The notes under the pieces were generated by a model, which was not told the DNA's origin, did no database searches, and worked only from the letters and a program-made list of their open reading frames with translations. This document shows, piece after piece, positions 47,700 through 57,338 of a DNA stretch of 64,000 nucleotides. Origin of the DNA: Ancylobacter rudongensis (GTDB lineage Bacteria; Pseudomonadota; Alphaproteobacteria; Rhizobiales; Xanthobacteraceae); contig NZ_FMTP01000001.1 of the NCBI RefSeq assembly GCF_900100155.1, positions 992,001 through 1,056,000 of the forward strand, in the 5' to 3' direction. Positions within the stretch are counted from its first letter, which is position 1, and each line of letters opens with the position of its first letter. The translations under genes and the position numbers were made by a program.

Positions 47700-48941
47700 T
47701 CAACCGAAACGTTCGGCCGAGAACGGTGCCGGGTCGGTGCAGGGCACCTCGCCATTCATCATCTCCGCCAGAAGGCGGCCGGTGATCGGCCCCAGCGTGA
47801 AGCCCAGATGCTGGTGGCCGATGGCCAGCCACATGCCGTTCTGGCCAGGCGCCGGCCCGATCACCGGCAGCATGTCCGGAAAAGCCGGACGGCTTCCCAT
47901 CCACGGCTCGGGCTCCGCCCGCGCGCCGAGCGGAAACAGGCCGCGCGCCAGGACTTCGGTCTTGTCCAGCTGCACCGGGGTCTTGGGCGCGTCGCGGCGC
48001 GCGAACTCGACGCCCGTTGTCAGGCGGATGCCGCCGACCATCGGCGTGATGACATAGCCGCCCTCCTCGTCCAGCACGGGACGCGACAGACTGGCATTAC
48101 CTTCGGCATGGTAGTGCATGTGGTAGCCGCGCTTGACCTGAAGCGGCAGGCGAATGCCGAAGGGGTTCAGCAGGTCCATGGCCCAGGGACCGAGCGCGAC
48201 CACGACCTCCGGCGCCTCGACACTGCCTTCGTCGGTCATCACCGACCAACCCGAGCCGAGACGCGCCAGGGTGCGCGCATCGCCCCGCCGCACCTCGCCG
48301 CCAAGTTCGGCGAAGTGCGCGGCATAGGCTTCGGTGACCCCGCCGGGGCTGGAAACCGAATGCGGATCCGACCAGATCACCGCGCCGGTGAACACCGGCC
48401 GCAGCGAGGGCTCCATCGCCAGCGCCTCGTCGACGCTGATTTCGCGCGCGGAAAGCCCATAGGATCGGGCGAGCGGGAACTCGCTGCGCTCCACATCGAG
48501 GCCGCCCGCCGTGCGGTAGAGCTTCAGCCAGCCGCCGTCGCGGAAGAAATGGGTGGCGCCGGCGGCACGGGCCAGGCGGTCATGCTCGTCCACCGTGAAG
48601 GCGAGCAGCTTCTCCATATGCCGGGCATAATCGAGCAGGCGCGCCGGCGCGGAGGCGCGCCAATAGGCGAACATCCACGGCGCCAGGCGCAGCAGCGCGT
48701 CCCAATGGTAGTTCGCGCCCGGATTGCGCCCCAGCGCCACCTCGACAAGCGCCGAAATCTTGCGCGGGAAGGCGACGGGGTAGATCGACGCCCGCTCCAC
48801 CAGCCCGGCATTGCCGTAGGAGGTCTCCTCGCCGGGACCGCGTCGGTCGACCAGAACGACGGAGCGTCCCCGCTGCGCAAGGTGATGTGCGACGCTGGTG
48901 CCGACGATGCCGGCGCCGAGCACGATGGTGTCGGTCTTCAT
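47700..48941 (-). CDS. FAD-dependent oxidoreductase, DadA-like D-amino-acid dehydrogenase
   Basis: Flavoprotein of 413 residues in the DAO/DadA family. It starts with the FAD motif IVLGAGIVGTSVAHHLAQRG and has SYGNAGLVERASIYPVAFP, a DadA-type segment, then VKRGYHMHYHAEG, GGIRLTTGVEFARRDA and the C-terminal IGHQHLGFTLGPITGRLLAE. It probably oxidises D-amino acids, passing electrons to the respiratory chain. The start at 48941 gives the conserved N-terminus. Downstream of, and on the same strand as, an amino-acid binding protein, although a hairpin lies between; amino-acid uptake and oxidation would fit together. The substrate is unproven. Confidence 0.85.
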   Translation of the reverse strand: MKTDTIVLGAGIVGTSVAHHLAQRGRSVVLVDRRGPGEETSYGNAGLVERASIYPVAFPRKISALVEVALGRNPGANYHWDALLRLAPWMFAYWRASAPARLLDYARHMEKLLAFTVDEHDRLARAAGATHFFRDGGWLKLYRTAGGLDVERSEFPLARSYGLSAREISVDEALAMEPSLRPVFTGAVIWSDPHSVSSPGGVTEAYAAHFAELGGEVRRGDARTLARLGSGWSVMTDEGSVEAPEVVVALGPWAMDLLNPFGIRLPLQVKRGYHMHYHAEGNASLSRPVLDEEGGYVITPMVGGIRLTTGVEFARRDAPKTPVQLDKTEVLARGLFPLGARAEPEPWMGSRPAFPDMLPVIGPAPGQNGMWLAIGHQHLGFTLGPITGRLLAEMMNGEVPCTDPAPFSAERFG

Positions 48942-48987
48942 GATGAACCTGCGGGAGGGTGGGGGCGGTCGAACGGGCACGGAATGC

Positions 48988-49015
48988 GTCGGGCGGCGCG
49001 CAAACGCCGCCCGAC
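48988..49015 (-). terminator. Hairpin after the amino-acid binding protein gene
   Basis: Perfect 11-bp arms GTCGGGCGGCG (48988-48998) and CGCCGCCCGAC (49005-49015) with loop CGCAAA lie 7 bp past the binding-protein stop on the minus strand. There is no U-run, so it may attenuate rather than end transcription into the DadA-like gene, or protect the upstream mRNA. Confidence 0.55.
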
Positions 49016-49021
49016 GGGTGG

Positions 49022-49786
49022 TCAGTTGATTGGGAAAGGAAAGTACTTGGCGTTGATCTTGGCGAAGGTGCCGTCGGCGTTGATCTCCTGGATCGCCTTG
49101 TTCAGCGCCTCGCGCAGCTCGTTGTCTTCCTTGCGCACGGCGATGCCGGTGCCCTGGGGATTCACGTCCTTCAGGTCGGGGCCCACGAACTTGCAGCACT
49201 TGCCGTCGGTGGACTTCTCCAGCCATTCATAGAGCACGAACTTGTCGGCCAGCACGGCGTCGAGGCGGCCGGCGGCGAGGTCGGCATTGGCCTCGTCCTG
49301 CGTCGGGTAGAGCTTGATCTCGGAATCCTTGTACTTGTCTTCGAGATAGGTCGCGCCGGTGGTCGAGGACTGCGCGCCGATGGTCTTGCCCTTCAACGCC
49401 GCCGGGGCGATGTCGGTGATGGCGGTGTCCTTGGGGGCGATGAAGCTGCCGGGCGTCAGATAATAGGGAATGGTGAAGGACACCTTCTCCTTGCGCTCGT
49501 CGGTGATCGACATCGAGGCGAGGATAAGGTCGTACTTGTTGGCGAGCAGCGCGGGGATGATGCCATCCCAATCCTGAGCGACGAAGGTGCACTCCACCTT
49601 CATCTTGGCGCAAAGCGCTTCGCCGATCTCGATGTCGAAGCCGACGAGCTTGCCGGCCGAGTCGACCGAATTGAAGGGCGGATAGGCCCCCTCGGTGCCG
49701 ATGCGCACCTTCTTCATCTCGGCCTGGGCGGCACCCGCGCCGATGGCGAGAGCGGCGGCCGCGAGCAGTATCCTGGCGATTTTCAT
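49022..49786 (-). CDS. Amino-acid ABC transporter substrate-binding protein (family 3, LAO/HisJ-like)
   Basis: Periplasmic binding protein of 254 residues with signal peptide ILLAAAALAIGAGAAQAE. The mature part follows the LAO/ArgT/HisJ pattern: VRIGTEGAYPPFNSVDSAGK, LVGFDIEIGEALCAKMKVEC, WDGIIPALLANKYDLILASM and GKTIGAQSSTTGATYLED. Two cysteines (LCAKMKVEC) match the disulfide of that group. It should bind basic or polar amino acids. No permease or ATPase genes adjoin, so it is an orphan or feeds a transporter elsewhere. The start is at ATG 49786; the longer open frame is not conserved. Confidence 0.9.
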   Translation of the reverse strand: MKIARILLAAAALAIGAGAAQAEMKKVRIGTEGAYPPFNSVDSAGKLVGFDIEIGEALCAKMKVECTFVAQDWDGIIPALLANKYDLILASMSITDERKEKVSFTIPYYLTPGSFIAPKDTAITDIAPAALKGKTIGAQSSTTGATYLEDKYKDSEIKLYPTQDEANADLAAGRLDAVLADKFVLYEWLEKSTDGKCCKFVGPDLKDVNPQGTGIAVRKEDNELREALNKAIQEINADGTFAKINAKYFPFPIN

Positions 49787-49865
49787 TTGGCTGTTCCCGT
49801 AACCAGCGCCGGATGGTCCAGCGTCTGGTTGCGAGGCTAGGTCTATGCCGCGCCGCAGGCAATCG

Positions 49866-49890
49866 TGGAAACACCCCACCTTCGGCGGGG
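49866..49890 (-). terminator. Rho-independent terminator of the glyA-thiL operon
   Basis: On the minus strand, CCCCGCC-GAA-GGTGGGG (49873-49889, one G-U pair) is followed by TGTTTCC. It lies 5 bp beyond the thiL stop at the end of the seven-gene run. Short loop and modest U-tract. Confidence 0.55.
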
Positions 49891-49894
49891 CTTG

Positions 49895-50905
49895 TCAGAA
49901 ATGGCTGAAGCTGCCTTGGGCGAAGGACAGCGGCGCGCCCTCGCCGTCGCGCACGGTCAGGCCCTGCCCCTCCACCGTGTGCCCGATCACCGACACGCCA
50001 ATGCCGGCCGTGGTGGCCACAGTTTGGAACCGGCTGAGCGCGTGATGCGGCACCACGGCGAGGATTTCGTAGTCGTCGCCGCCGGTGAAGGCCACCTCCA
50101 GCAGCGCCGGCTCCGCCTCCACCGCATGCCGGGCGGCGAGACTGAACGGCACGCGCGCGGCGTCGATCTCGCCGCCGATGCCGGACGCCGCCAGCATCTT
50201 GGCGAGATCGCCGACCAGCCCGTCGGAGACGTCCATCGCCGCGCTGGCATGCTCCCGCAGGGCGCGGATGAGCGGCAGACGCGGGCGCGGCAGCAGGTAG
50301 CGGTCGAGCAGAAAAGCGCGCTCCTCAGCGCTCAATGCCGCGCATCCCGGGCGCTCCGGCGCCAGCCGCAAGGCAAGGCCGAGTGCCGCGTCGCCAATGG
50401 TGCCGCTGACCACGATGGCCTGTCCGGCCCGGGCGCCGGTGCGGCGAACCATCTCGCCCGTCGGCACCGCGCCGATGGCGGTTAGGGAAATGGTGAACGG
50501 CCCGGGGGTCCGCACCGTGTCGCCGCCCAACAATGGCGCCTCATAGAGCGCGGCGTCGGCGCCGATGCCGCGGGCAAAGGCTTCGAGCGCGCCGGCCTCC
50601 ATGTCGGGGGGAATGGCGAAGGCGAGCATCACGCCCAGCGGCCGTGCACCCTTGGCGGCGAGATCGGAGATGTTGACCCGCATCGCCTTGCGGGCGATCG
50701 CTTCGGGCGGATCGTCGGCGAAGAAATGCACGCCAGCCACCAGCGCGTCCTTGGTCAGCACCAGTTCATGGCCGGGCGGAACGCTCAGGAGGGCCGCGTC
50801 ATCCTTCAGGCCCAGCGCGCCGGGATGGGTGGCAATGGGCGCGAAGAGCCGGGCGATCAGCGCATCTTCGCCGGAGGGCTTCGCCGCGCTGGAACCGTCC
50901 GCCAT
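49895..50905 (-). CDS. thiL: Thiamine-monophosphate kinase
   Basis: Phosphorylates thiamine monophosphate to the active cofactor thiamine diphosphate; 336 residues. GLKDDAALLSVPPGHELVLT and TKDALVAGVHFFADDPPEAI carry the Mg-ATP-binding acidic residues. RKAMRVNISDLAAKGARPLG and AAMDVSDGLVGDLAKML are the AIRS/ThiL family signatures, and TGGDDYEILAVVP is conserved near the end. It starts 12 bp after nusB and ends the operon; nusB-thiL linkage is widely conserved. Confidence 0.95.
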   Translation of the reverse strand: MADGSSAAKPSGEDALIARLFAPIATHPGALGLKDDAALLSVPPGHELVLTKDALVAGVHFFADDPPEAIARKAMRVNISDLAAKGARPLGVMLAFAIPPDMEAGALEAFARGIGADAALYEAPLLGGDTVRTPGPFTISLTAIGAVPTGEMVRRTGARAGQAIVVSGTIGDAALGLALRLAPERPGCAALSAEERAFLLDRYLLPRPRLPLIRALREHASAAMDVSDGLVGDLAKMLAASGIGGEIDAARVPFSLAARHAVEAEPALLEVAFTGGDDYEILAVVPHHALSRFQTVATTAGIGVSVIGHTVEGQGLTVRDGEGAPLSFAQGSFSHF

Positions 50906-50917
50906 ACATACCCCCGT

Positions 50918-51421
50918 CTAGCCGGCGAAATCGGCCGGCCGCTTCTCCCGCGCAATGCCGTCGAGCACCGCATTGACCATGCCAGTCTCCTCGCGATCGA
51001 GGAAGGCCGCTGCCACGTTCACGTATTCGGCGATGACCACACGTGCAGGAACGTCCGGGCGCTCGGAAAGTTCATAGGTCCCGGCCCGCAGGGTGGCACG
51101 CAGCACCGCCTCGATGCGCTTCAGCGGCCAGCCATTGACCAGCGCGGCGTCCAGCAGCGTATCGACGCTCCTTTGCTCGCGCACCACGCCACCGACGATG
51201 TCGCGAAACAGGTTGAGGTCGGCGCTCGCGATCTCGTCGCCTTCGATCTCCTGCCCGATCCAGTGGCTCTCGAACTGGGCGAGGATCTCCGACAGAGGCG
51301 TGGCGGCAAGGTCCATCTGGTAGAGCGCCTGCACGGCGTTGAGTCGCGCGGCGCTCTTGCGCACCGGCTTGTGGCCGGCGGATTTGGCGGTCGGTTTTTC
51401 GTCGGCGGTCATGGTGCTCAC
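50918..51421 (-). CDS. nusB: Transcription antitermination factor NusB
   Basis: RNA-binding factor of 167 residues that with NusE allows read-through of rRNA operons. The all-helical NusB domain is recognisable: [20 protein letters not shown] with the RNA-contacting basic N-terminus, [12 protein letters not shown] at the end and [20 protein letters not shown]. The Lys/Ala-rich N-tail (about 25 residues) is longer than in E. coli. The start GTG at 51421 overlaps the ribH stop (GTGA). Confidence 0.95.
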   Translation of the reverse strand: MSTMTADEKPTAKSAGHKPVRKSAARLNAVQALYQMDLAATPLSEILAQFESHWIGQEIEGDEIASADLNLFRDIVGGVVREQRSVDTLLDAALVNGWPLKRIEAVLRATLRAGTYELSERPDVPARVVIAEYVNVAAAFLDREETGMVNAVLDGIAREKRPADFAG

Positions 51422-51912
51422 CCGACCCGGCGCTTGAGGCGAAGCAGCGCCAGTGCCGCCTCGGCCGCGCCGGCGCCCTTGTTGCCTTCCGAAACCCTGG
51501 CCCGGACCCAGGCCTGCTCGTCGGTCTCCACGGTGAGGATGCCGTTGCCGAGCGGCACCTTGCGGGCGACCGCCAGATCCATCAACGCGCGCGACGATTC
51601 CCCGGCGACGACCTCGAAATGGTAGGTCTCGCCGCGCACCACGCAGCCAAGCGCCACGACAGCGTCGTAGGGCTTGCCGGCCGCCAGCGCCGCGTCGAGC
51701 GCAATGGCGGTGGCGACGGGGATTTCGAGCGCGCCGGGCATGGAGATGACCTCCGCCTGCGCGCCAGCGGCCTTGATGGCGCCAAGGGCGCCGGCCAGCA
51801 GCTCGTCGGCGATGTCGTCGTAGAAGCGCGCTTCGACGATGAGAACCCGTTCGCCGGCAAGCGGCATGGTATCGGCGGCATCAGATGCGCGCGGCGGGCG
51901 GGGGCTCGCCAT
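51418..51912 (-). CDS. ribH: 6,7-dimethyl-8-ribityllumazine synthase
   Basis: Condenses the pyrimidine with dihydroxybutanone phosphate, the penultimate step of riboflavin synthesis; 164 residues. [20 protein letters not shown], the [11 protein letters not shown] turn, and [20 protein letters not shown] with the catalytic His match the family. [17 protein letters not shown] is also conserved. Ribosome site GAGG lies 7 nt before the ATG. Its stop overlaps the nusB start. Confidence 0.96.
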   Translation of the reverse strand: MASPRPPRASDAADTMPLAGERVLIVEARFYDDIADELLAGALGAIKAAGAQAEVISMPGALEIPVATAIALDAALAAGKPYDAVVALGCVVRGETYHFEVVAGESSRALMDLAVARKVPLGNGILTVETDEQAWVRARVSEGNKGAGAAEAALALLRLKRRVG

Positions 51913-51954
51913 GGTGTTACCTCATGAACTGACAGAGCCGACGACGTACAGGCG

Positions 51955-52545
51955 TCAACGGAACTCCGCAAGCCGCGCGGCGTAACGGGCCATCATGTCG
52001 ACTTCGATATTGACACGCCCTCCCGCCGTCACCGCCTCCCAGGTGGTGTTGGCAAGGGTGTGCGGGATGAGCAGGCAGGAGAAGCGCGTGCCGTCAACCT
52101 CGTTGACCGTCAGCGAGGTGCCGTCGAGCGTCACCGAGCCCTTGGTGGCGATGAAGCGGGCGAGCGCCACCGGCGCCTCGAAGGTGAAGCGTGTCGTCGT
52201 GCCGAGATCCTCGCGCGCCACGACCTGCGCCACGCCGTCGACATGGCCCTGCACGATATGGCCGCCCAGTTCGTCGCCGATCTTCAGCGCCCGCTCCAGA
52301 TTGAGCCGGCCGCCGGCCACCCAGTCGCCCGCCGTCGTCACCGCCAACGTTTCCGGCGCCGCCTCGACCTCGAAGGCGTCCGGCTGTAGCGCGACGACGG
52401 TGAGACAGACGCCGGAACAAGCGATGGAGGCGCCGAGGTCGATGCCCGAGGTGTCATAGCGCGTGGCGATGGTGAGCCGCCGCACCTCGTTGCGTGGCTC
52501 CACAGCGCGCAGGGTTCCGATGTCGGTGACGATCCCGGTGAACAT
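51955..52545 (-). CDS. ribE: Riboflavin synthase, alpha subunit
   Basis: Dismutates two lumazine molecules to riboflavin; 196 residues in two tandem lumazine-binding repeats. MFTGIVTDIGTLRAV is the invariant N-terminus; IACSGVCLTVVAL begins the first substrate site and VTLDGTSLTVNEVDG the second. It starts 1 bp after the ribD stop, so the two are translated together, and is followed 42 bp later by ribH. Confidence 0.96.
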   Translation of the reverse strand: MFTGIVTDIGTLRAVEPRNEVRRLTIATRYDTSGIDLGASIACSGVCLTVVALQPDAFEVEAAPETLAVTTAGDWVAGGRLNLERALKIGDELGGHIVQGHVDGVAQVVAREDLGTTTRFTFEAPVALARFIATKGSVTLDGTSLTVNEVDGTRFSCLLIPHTLANTTWEAVTAGGRVNIEVDMMARYAARLAEFR

Positions 52546-52546
52546 T

Positions 52547-53659
52547 CTAGAGACGCCTCATGATGCGCAGATGGTCCGCGCCATACCGTTTCTCTTCCAC
52601 CACGCAGAGATAGTCGTTCAGGGCGGAAAGCGGCAGTCCCCCCAGCGCATCGAGCGCATCGGGCCCAAGCGACAGCGGCGCCTCGAACAGCTTCACCTCG
52701 TCGACCAGCCCCGCGCCGAGGAAGGACGCCGCAATGCGCGGCCCGGCTTCCACCATCACCCGCGTCAGACCCCGCAGCGCCAGCAGCTTCAGCGCGTCGT
52801 TGAGATCGAGCCCGCCATCGGGGCGGCGGCGCACTCGCATCACCTCGATGCCCATGGCGCCCAGCATCGCTTCGGGCGCCCCCGGCGCGTCCTCGGCGGC
52901 GACGATCCACAGCGAGGCGACGCTGAGGCTGCGCGCGAGCGCGCTGGTCGGCGGCAGGCGCAGATCGGCATCCAGCACGATTCGCAGCGGTGAGCGGTCC
53001 TGCATCCCCGGGAGACGGCAGGTGAGCAACGGGTCGTCGGCCAGCACCGTGCCGATGCCGGTGAGCACCGCGTCATGGGTGGCGCGCAGCATGTGGACAC
53101 GGTCGCGCACCGCCGACCCGGTGATTGCCACTGGCCGCCGCCCGGCCAGCCCGACCTTGCCGTCGGCGGAAACCGCCATCTTCAGCATGATGTGGGGACG
53201 GCCTTCGGTAACGCGGCGGATATGCCCGGCATGGTCGATCAAAGCCTGCGCCGCCCCGGTGCCGACCTCAACAGCGATTCCGGCCTCGCGCAGAATCGAA
53301 AATCCCCGGCCGGCGACGCGGAAATCGGGGTCCTGGACGGCGGCGACCACGCGGGCGATGCCGGCGGCCCGTATCGCGTCGACGCAGGGCGGCGTGCCGC
53401 CATGGTGGGAGCAGGGTTCCAGGGTGACATAGAGCGTGGCGCCGCGTGCGCCCTCCCCGGCCTGGGCCAGTGCCTGCGGCTCGGCGTGGGGGCGCCCTCC
53501 CATCGCCGTCCATCCCCGGCCCAGCACACGCGGCCCGCCCGGCCCGTCGCGCACGACCAGCGCGCCGACGGCCGGGTTCGGCCAGGTATGGCCACGCTCG
53601 CGCCGGCCGATGCTCAGCGCCGCCGCCATCAGGGAAGCGTCCGTGGCAGGTCCGGTCAT
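52547..53659 (-). CDS. ribD: Bifunctional deaminase/reductase RibD
   Basis: Performs the second and third steps of riboflavin synthesis; 370 residues. The N-terminal deaminase carries the zinc site HAEPQAL and LEPCSHHGGTPPCVDAI; the C-terminal reductase starts RPHIMLKMAVSADGKVGL and includes THDAVLTGIGTVLADDP. The start at 53659 is chosen over a longer open frame reaching 53839 that is antisense-like and overlaps nrdR. 31 bp follow nrdR. I see no FMN riboswitch before it, since it is internal to the operon. Confidence 0.95.
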   Translation of the reverse strand: MTGPATDASLMAAALSIGRRERGHTWPNPAVGALVVRDGPGGPRVLGRGWTAMGGRPHAEPQALAQAGEGARGATLYVTLEPCSHHGGTPPCVDAIRAAGIARVVAAVQDPDFRVAGRGFSILREAGIAVEVGTGAAQALIDHAGHIRRVTEGRPHIMLKMAVSADGKVGLAGRRPVAITGSAVRDRVHMLRATHDAVLTGIGTVLADDPLLTCRLPGMQDRSPLRIVLDADLRLPPTSALARSLSVASLWIVAAEDAPGAPEAMLGAMGIEVMRVRRRPDGGLDLNDALKLLALRGLTRVMVEAGPRIAASFLGAGLVDEVKLFEAPLSLGPDALDALGGLPLSALNDYLCVVEEKRYGADHLRIMRRL

Positions 53660-53690
53660 AGCGTGGGAAAGTGGAGCCGGCTGCGGGGCA

Positions 53691-54209
53691 TCAATCGTCG
53701 AGTCCGGGGTCACGGGGGCGGCGCGCGGCCAGTTCGTCTGTCGCATCCGCCTCGCCGGGCCGGGGCTCGAGTTCGCCCAGCAGGGTCTCGAAATCCTTGG
53801 CTTCGCGGAAATTGCGGTAGACGGAGGCAAAGCGGACATAGGCGACGTCGTCGAGCTGCTTGAGGCTCTCCATCACCCGCTCGCCGATCATCTCGGAGGT
53901 GATCTCGCTCTCGCCCATGCTCTCCAGCCGCCGAACGAGGCCGGAGACCAGCCGCTCGACCCGCTCGGGGTCGACGGGGCGCTTCCTCAGCGCCACCTCG
54001 ATCGAACGGGCGAGCTTGTCGCGGTCGAACGGCACGCGCCGGCCGGAGCGCTTCAGCACGGTCAACTCGCGCAGCTGTACCCGCTCGAAGGTGGTGAAGC
54101 GGCCGCCGCAATCGGGACAGATGCGGCGGCGGCGGATGGCGGCGCTGTCCTCGGTCGGACGGGAATCCTTGACCTGGGTGTCGAGGCTTCCGCAGTAAGG
54201 ACAGCGCAT
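53691..54209 (-). CDS. nrdR: Transcriptional repressor NrdR
   Basis: ATP/dATP-sensing repressor of ribonucleotide reductase genes, 172 residues. The zinc ribbon is complete ([15 protein letters not shown] and [16 protein letters not shown]), followed by an ATP-cone ([20 protein letters not shown]) and [19 protein letters not shown]. Located 9 bp after glyA, as in most Hyphomicrobiales. No ribonucleotide reductase gene is in the window. Confidence 0.97.
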   Translation of the reverse strand: MRCPYCGSLDTQVKDSRPTEDSAAIRRRRICPDCGGRFTTFERVQLRELTVLKRSGRRVPFDRDKLARSIEVALRKRPVDPERVERLVSGLVRRLESMGESEITSEMIGERVMESLKQLDDVAYVRFASVYRNFREAKDFETLLGELEPRPGEADATDELAARRPRDPGLDD

Positions 54210-54218
54210 CGTTTCGCC

Positions 54219-55526
54219 TCAGCTGTAGATCGGGTAGCGAGCGAGCAGATCGGCGACCTTGCCCCGCACCGCGCCTTCCACGAGGCTATCCTCGTCGGCG
54301 CCCTTCTGCGAGAGCACGTCGAGCACTTCCGCGATCATGTCGCCCACCTGCTGGAATTCGGCCACGCCGAAACCGCGCGAAGTGCCGGCCGGTGTGCCGA
54401 GGCGCACGCCCGACGTCACCATCGGCTTTTCCGGGTCGAAGGGAATGCCGTTCTTGTTGCAGGTGATGTGGGCGCGGCCCAGCGCCGCTTCCGACACCTT
54501 GCCGGTGAGCTTCTTCGGGCGCAGGTCGACCAGCACCAGATGGGTGTCGGTGCCGCCGGAGACGATCTCGAAGCCGTGGCCCTTGAGGTTTTCAGCCAGC
54601 GCCTTGGCGTTCTCGACCACGTTCTTCGCGTAGAGCTTGAACTCGGGCTGCAGCGCCTCGCCAAAGGCCACCGCCTTCGCCGCGATGACATGCATCAGCG
54701 GGCCGCCCTGCGTGCCGGGGAAGATGGCGGAGTTGAACTTCTTCGCCAGGTCCTCGTCATTGGTCAGAATCATGCCGCCGCGCGGGCCGCGCAGGGTCTT
54801 GTGGGTGGTGGTGGTGGTCACATGGGCGTGCGGCACCGGGTTCGGGTGGGCGCCGCCCGCCACCAGGCCGGCGAAGTGCGCCATGTCGACCATCAGATAG
54901 GCCCCGACCGAATCGGCGATGGCGCGCATCTTCGCGAAGTCGATATGGCGCGGATAGGCCGAACCGCCGGCGATGATGACCTTCGGCTTGTGCTCGTCGG
55001 CGAGCTTGGCCACCTCTTCATAATCGATGCGCTGGTCGTCGCGGCGTACATTATAGGGCACCGGCTTGAACCACTTGCCCGACAGGCTGACCGGCGCACC
55101 GTGGGTCAGATGACCACCTGCCGCGAGGTTCAGGCCTAGGAAGGTATCGCCCGGCTGCATGAGGGCGAAGAACACGGCGGTGTTGGCCTGCGCGCCGGAA
55201 TGGGGCTGCACATTGGCGAAGCCGGCGCCGAACAGCTTCTTGGCGCGGTCGATGGCCAGCTGCTCGGCCACGTCGACATACTGGCAGCCGCCATAATAGC
55301 GGCGCCCCGGATAGCCCTCGGCGTATTTGTTGGTGAGCACCGAGCCCTGCGCCTCAAGCACGGCGCGCGAGACGATGTTCTCCGACGCGATCAGCTCGAT
55401 CTCGTCGCGCTGGCGGCCGAGCTCGGCGGAGATGGCGCCGGCGAGCTCCGGATCGGTCTCGGCCAGCGGCGCCGAGAAGAAACGGTTGATGAAGTTGTGG
55501 CTAGAAGCATGAGCTTCGGACGACAT
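54219..55526 (-). CDS. glyA: Serine hydroxymethyltransferase
   Basis: PLP enzyme of 435 residues that interconverts serine and glycine and charges tetrahydrofolate with one-carbon units. [39 protein letters not shown] and the PLP-lysine site [15 protein letters not shown] are diagnostic. The start at 55526 has GGGAGG 7 nt upstream; the longer frame to 55670 is not conserved. First gene of the seven-gene operon running to thiL. Confidence 0.97.
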   Translation of the reverse strand: MSSEAHASSHNFINRFFSAPLAETDPELAGAISAELGRQRDEIELIASENIVSRAVLEAQGSVLTNKYAEGYPGRRYYGGCQYVDVAEQLAIDRAKKLFGAGFANVQPHSGAQANTAVFFALMQPGDTFLGLNLAAGGHLTHGAPVSLSGKWFKPVPYNVRRDDQRIDYEEVAKLADEHKPKVIIAGGSAYPRHIDFAKMRAIADSVGAYLMVDMAHFAGLVAGGAHPNPVPHAHVTTTTTHKTLRGPRGGMILTNDEDLAKKFNSAIFPGTQGGPLMHVIAAKAVAFGEALQPEFKLYAKNVVENAKALAENLKGHGFEIVSGGTDTHLVLVDLRPKKLTGKVSEAALGRAHITCNKNGIPFDPEKPMVTSGVRLGTPAGTSRGFGVAEFQQVGDMIAEVLDVLSQKGADEDSLVEGAVRGKVADLLARYPIYS

Positions 55527-55769
55527 AGACCGGCCTCCCTGGGCGGTGGCGATGCCTCCCGGCCGGCGGCGTGCCGACCGCGAAATCGAGGCGGGTCGCT
55601 TAGCACAGCACCCCGGGCTTTCAAAGCATGCCGGCCGCAAGGGTGCCTTGCATCGAGGCGGCAGCCGCAACGGAAGGGCGCGACACCGGCGCAGGAGACG
55701 AGGTGATGACAGCGCACGGGGGCGGCGCGTATCGTCGCGCCCTCACCTTCTCGCGAATCCGGGCCCGTC

Positions 55770-56801
55770 ATGAAGATCATCCACTCGCCGCGCCATCTCG
55801 GCCATTCCGGCCATGTCGAACTGATGAACGGACAGGTCGTTCCGGCCTTCGAGAAGCCGGAACGGGTCGCGATGATCCTCAACGCCATCGGTGAGCGGCC
55901 GTTCGGCACGCTGATCGAGCCCGCCGCCCATGGCCTCGATCCGTTGCTGAAGGTCCATGATGCCGCCTATGTCCGCTTTCTCGCCAATGCCTGGGCGATG
56001 TGGACGGCGGACGGGCGCGACTTCCCGGCCCTGCCGAGTTTCTGGCGGGCACCCGGCATGCGCACGGACATCGAGCCGGAAACGATCGACGGCAAGCTCG
56101 GCCATTTCTCCTTCGATGCCGGCTGCTGCATGGTCGCGGGCACGTGGGATGCGGTGCAGGCCGCCGCCGACATCGCCCTGACCGGCGCCGACCTCGTCGC
56201 CAGTGGCGAGAGGGCGGCGTTCGCCTTGTGCCGGCCGCCGGGCCATCACGCCCATGCCGGCACGATGGGCGGCTACTGCTTCATCAACAATGCCGCCGTG
56301 GCGGCGCAGAGCCTGCGGGACCGGGGCGCCGCGCGCGTCGCCATCCTCGATGTCGACTACCATCACGGCAATGGCACGCAGGCGATCTTCTATGATCGCC
56401 CGGACGTGCTGGTGTGCAACATCCACGCCGATCCGCTGCAGGAATTTCCCTATTTCCTCGGCTTTGCCGATGAGATCGGCGCCGGCGCCGGCGAGGGCTT
56501 CAACGCGAATTATCCGCTGCGCTGGGGCACCGATTATGCCGGCTGGGGCGCAGCGCTCGACGCGGCCTGCGCGCGGATCGAGGCGTTCGGGGCGGATGTG
56601 GTGATCGTCTCGCTCGGCGTCGACACCTACAAGGACGACCCGATCTCGCAGTTCCAGCTCAACAGTCCGGATTATCTGAAAATCGGCGCCCGCATCGCCG
56701 CCCTCGCCCGCCCGACCTTGTTCGTGATGGAAGGCGGCTATGCCGTCGAGGCGATCGGCGTCAACGTTGCCAATACGTTGGAGGGGTTTCTTCAGCGCTA
56801 A
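55770..56801 (+). CDS. Histone deacetylase superfamily protein (acetylpolyamine amidohydrolase-like)
   Basis: Zinc amidohydrolase of 343 residues. The active site is complete: RPPGHHAHAGTMGGYCF with tandem His, LDVDYHHGNGTQ (Asp and His ligands), SLGVDTYKDDPI (third ligand) and VMEGGYAV with the catalytic Tyr. The N-terminus ends LMNGQVVPAFEKPERV, an APAH-type feature. Such enzymes deacetylate polyamines or related small amides; the substrate here is not known. Divergent from glyA, alone. Confidence 0.9.
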   Translation: MKIIHSPRHLGHSGHVELMNGQVVPAFEKPERVAMILNAIGERPFGTLIEPAAHGLDPLLKVHDAAYVRFLANAWAMWTADGRDFPALPSFWRAPGMRTDIEPETIDGKLGHFSFDAGCCMVAGTWDAVQAAADIALTGADLVASGERAAFALCRPPGHHAHAGTMGGYCFINNAAVAAQSLRDRGAARVAILDVDYHHGNGTQAIFYDRPDVLVCNIHADPLQEFPYFLGFADEIGAGAGEGFNANYPLRWGTDYAGWGAALDAACARIEAFGADVVIVSLGVDTYKDDPISQFQLNSPDYLKIGARIAALARPTLFVMEGGYAVEAIGVNVANTLEGFLQR

Positions 56802-56816
56802 GGTGCGGAAGGCAGC

Positions 56817-57338
56817 TCAGAGCCGGTAGAGGATCTGGTCGGTCCAGAACCGCTCCAGCCGGCTCAACGCCTTGTTGAGCTGCTGGAAATCCTGCGGCCC
56901 GATCCCGCCGATCTGCTCGATGGTGGCGAGGTGCTTGGCGTGGAGGCCTTCGACAAGGTCGCGGACCTCCTCGCCCTTGGCGGTCAGCCGGATCCGTACC
57001 GAGCGCCGGTCCACCCGCGAGCGGCGATGGTCGAGAAAGCCGGTCTCGACCAGCTTCTTGAGATTGTAGGAGACATTGGCCCCGAGATAGTAGCCGCGCG
57101 TGCGCAGTTCGGCGGCGGTCAGTTCGGCGTCACCGATATTGAACAGCAGCAGCGCCTGCACGGCGTTGATGTCCTCGCGCGCGCGCCGGTCCAGCTCGTC
57201 CTTCACCACATCCAGCAGCCGCCGATGCAGCCGCTCCACCAGCGTGACCGCCTCCCGATAAAGCGGGCGGATCGCATCCCGCCGCTCGTCTTCGGCCTCA
57301 TGGATGTTGACGACGTTGACCGCCTGAGCTGCGCGCAT
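56817..57338 (-). CDS. MarR/winged-helix transcriptional regulator (LdtR-like)
   Basis: Regulator of 173 residues. The winged helix contains INAVQALLLFNIGDAELTAA, ELRTRGYYLGANVSYNLKKL (recognition helix) and SRVDRRSVRIRLTAKGEEV, followed by a dimerising C-terminal helix. The GYYLGANVSYNLKKLVETG segment resembles LdtR of Liberibacter, which controls an L,D-transpeptidase; I infer membership by recollection, not by search. The start at 57338 is preferred; ATG 57392 would add 18 poorly conserved residues. The gene downstream of a DUF6163-like membrane protein, 137 bp apart on the same strand. Confidence 0.8.
   Translation of the reverse strand: MRAAQAVNVVNIHEAEDERRDAIRPLYREAVTLVERLHRRLLDVVKDELDRRAREDINAVQALLLFNIGDAELTAAELRTRGYYLGANVSYNLKKLVETGFLDHRRSRVDRRSVRIRLTAKGEEVRDLVEGLHAKHLATIEQIGGIGPQDFQQLNKALSRLERFWTDQILYRL

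Noticed and set aside
53660-53690. Possible FMN riboswitch in front of ribD.
   Set aside because: Only 31 bp separate nrdR and ribD; there is no room for the conserved RFN element and ribD is internal to the operon.
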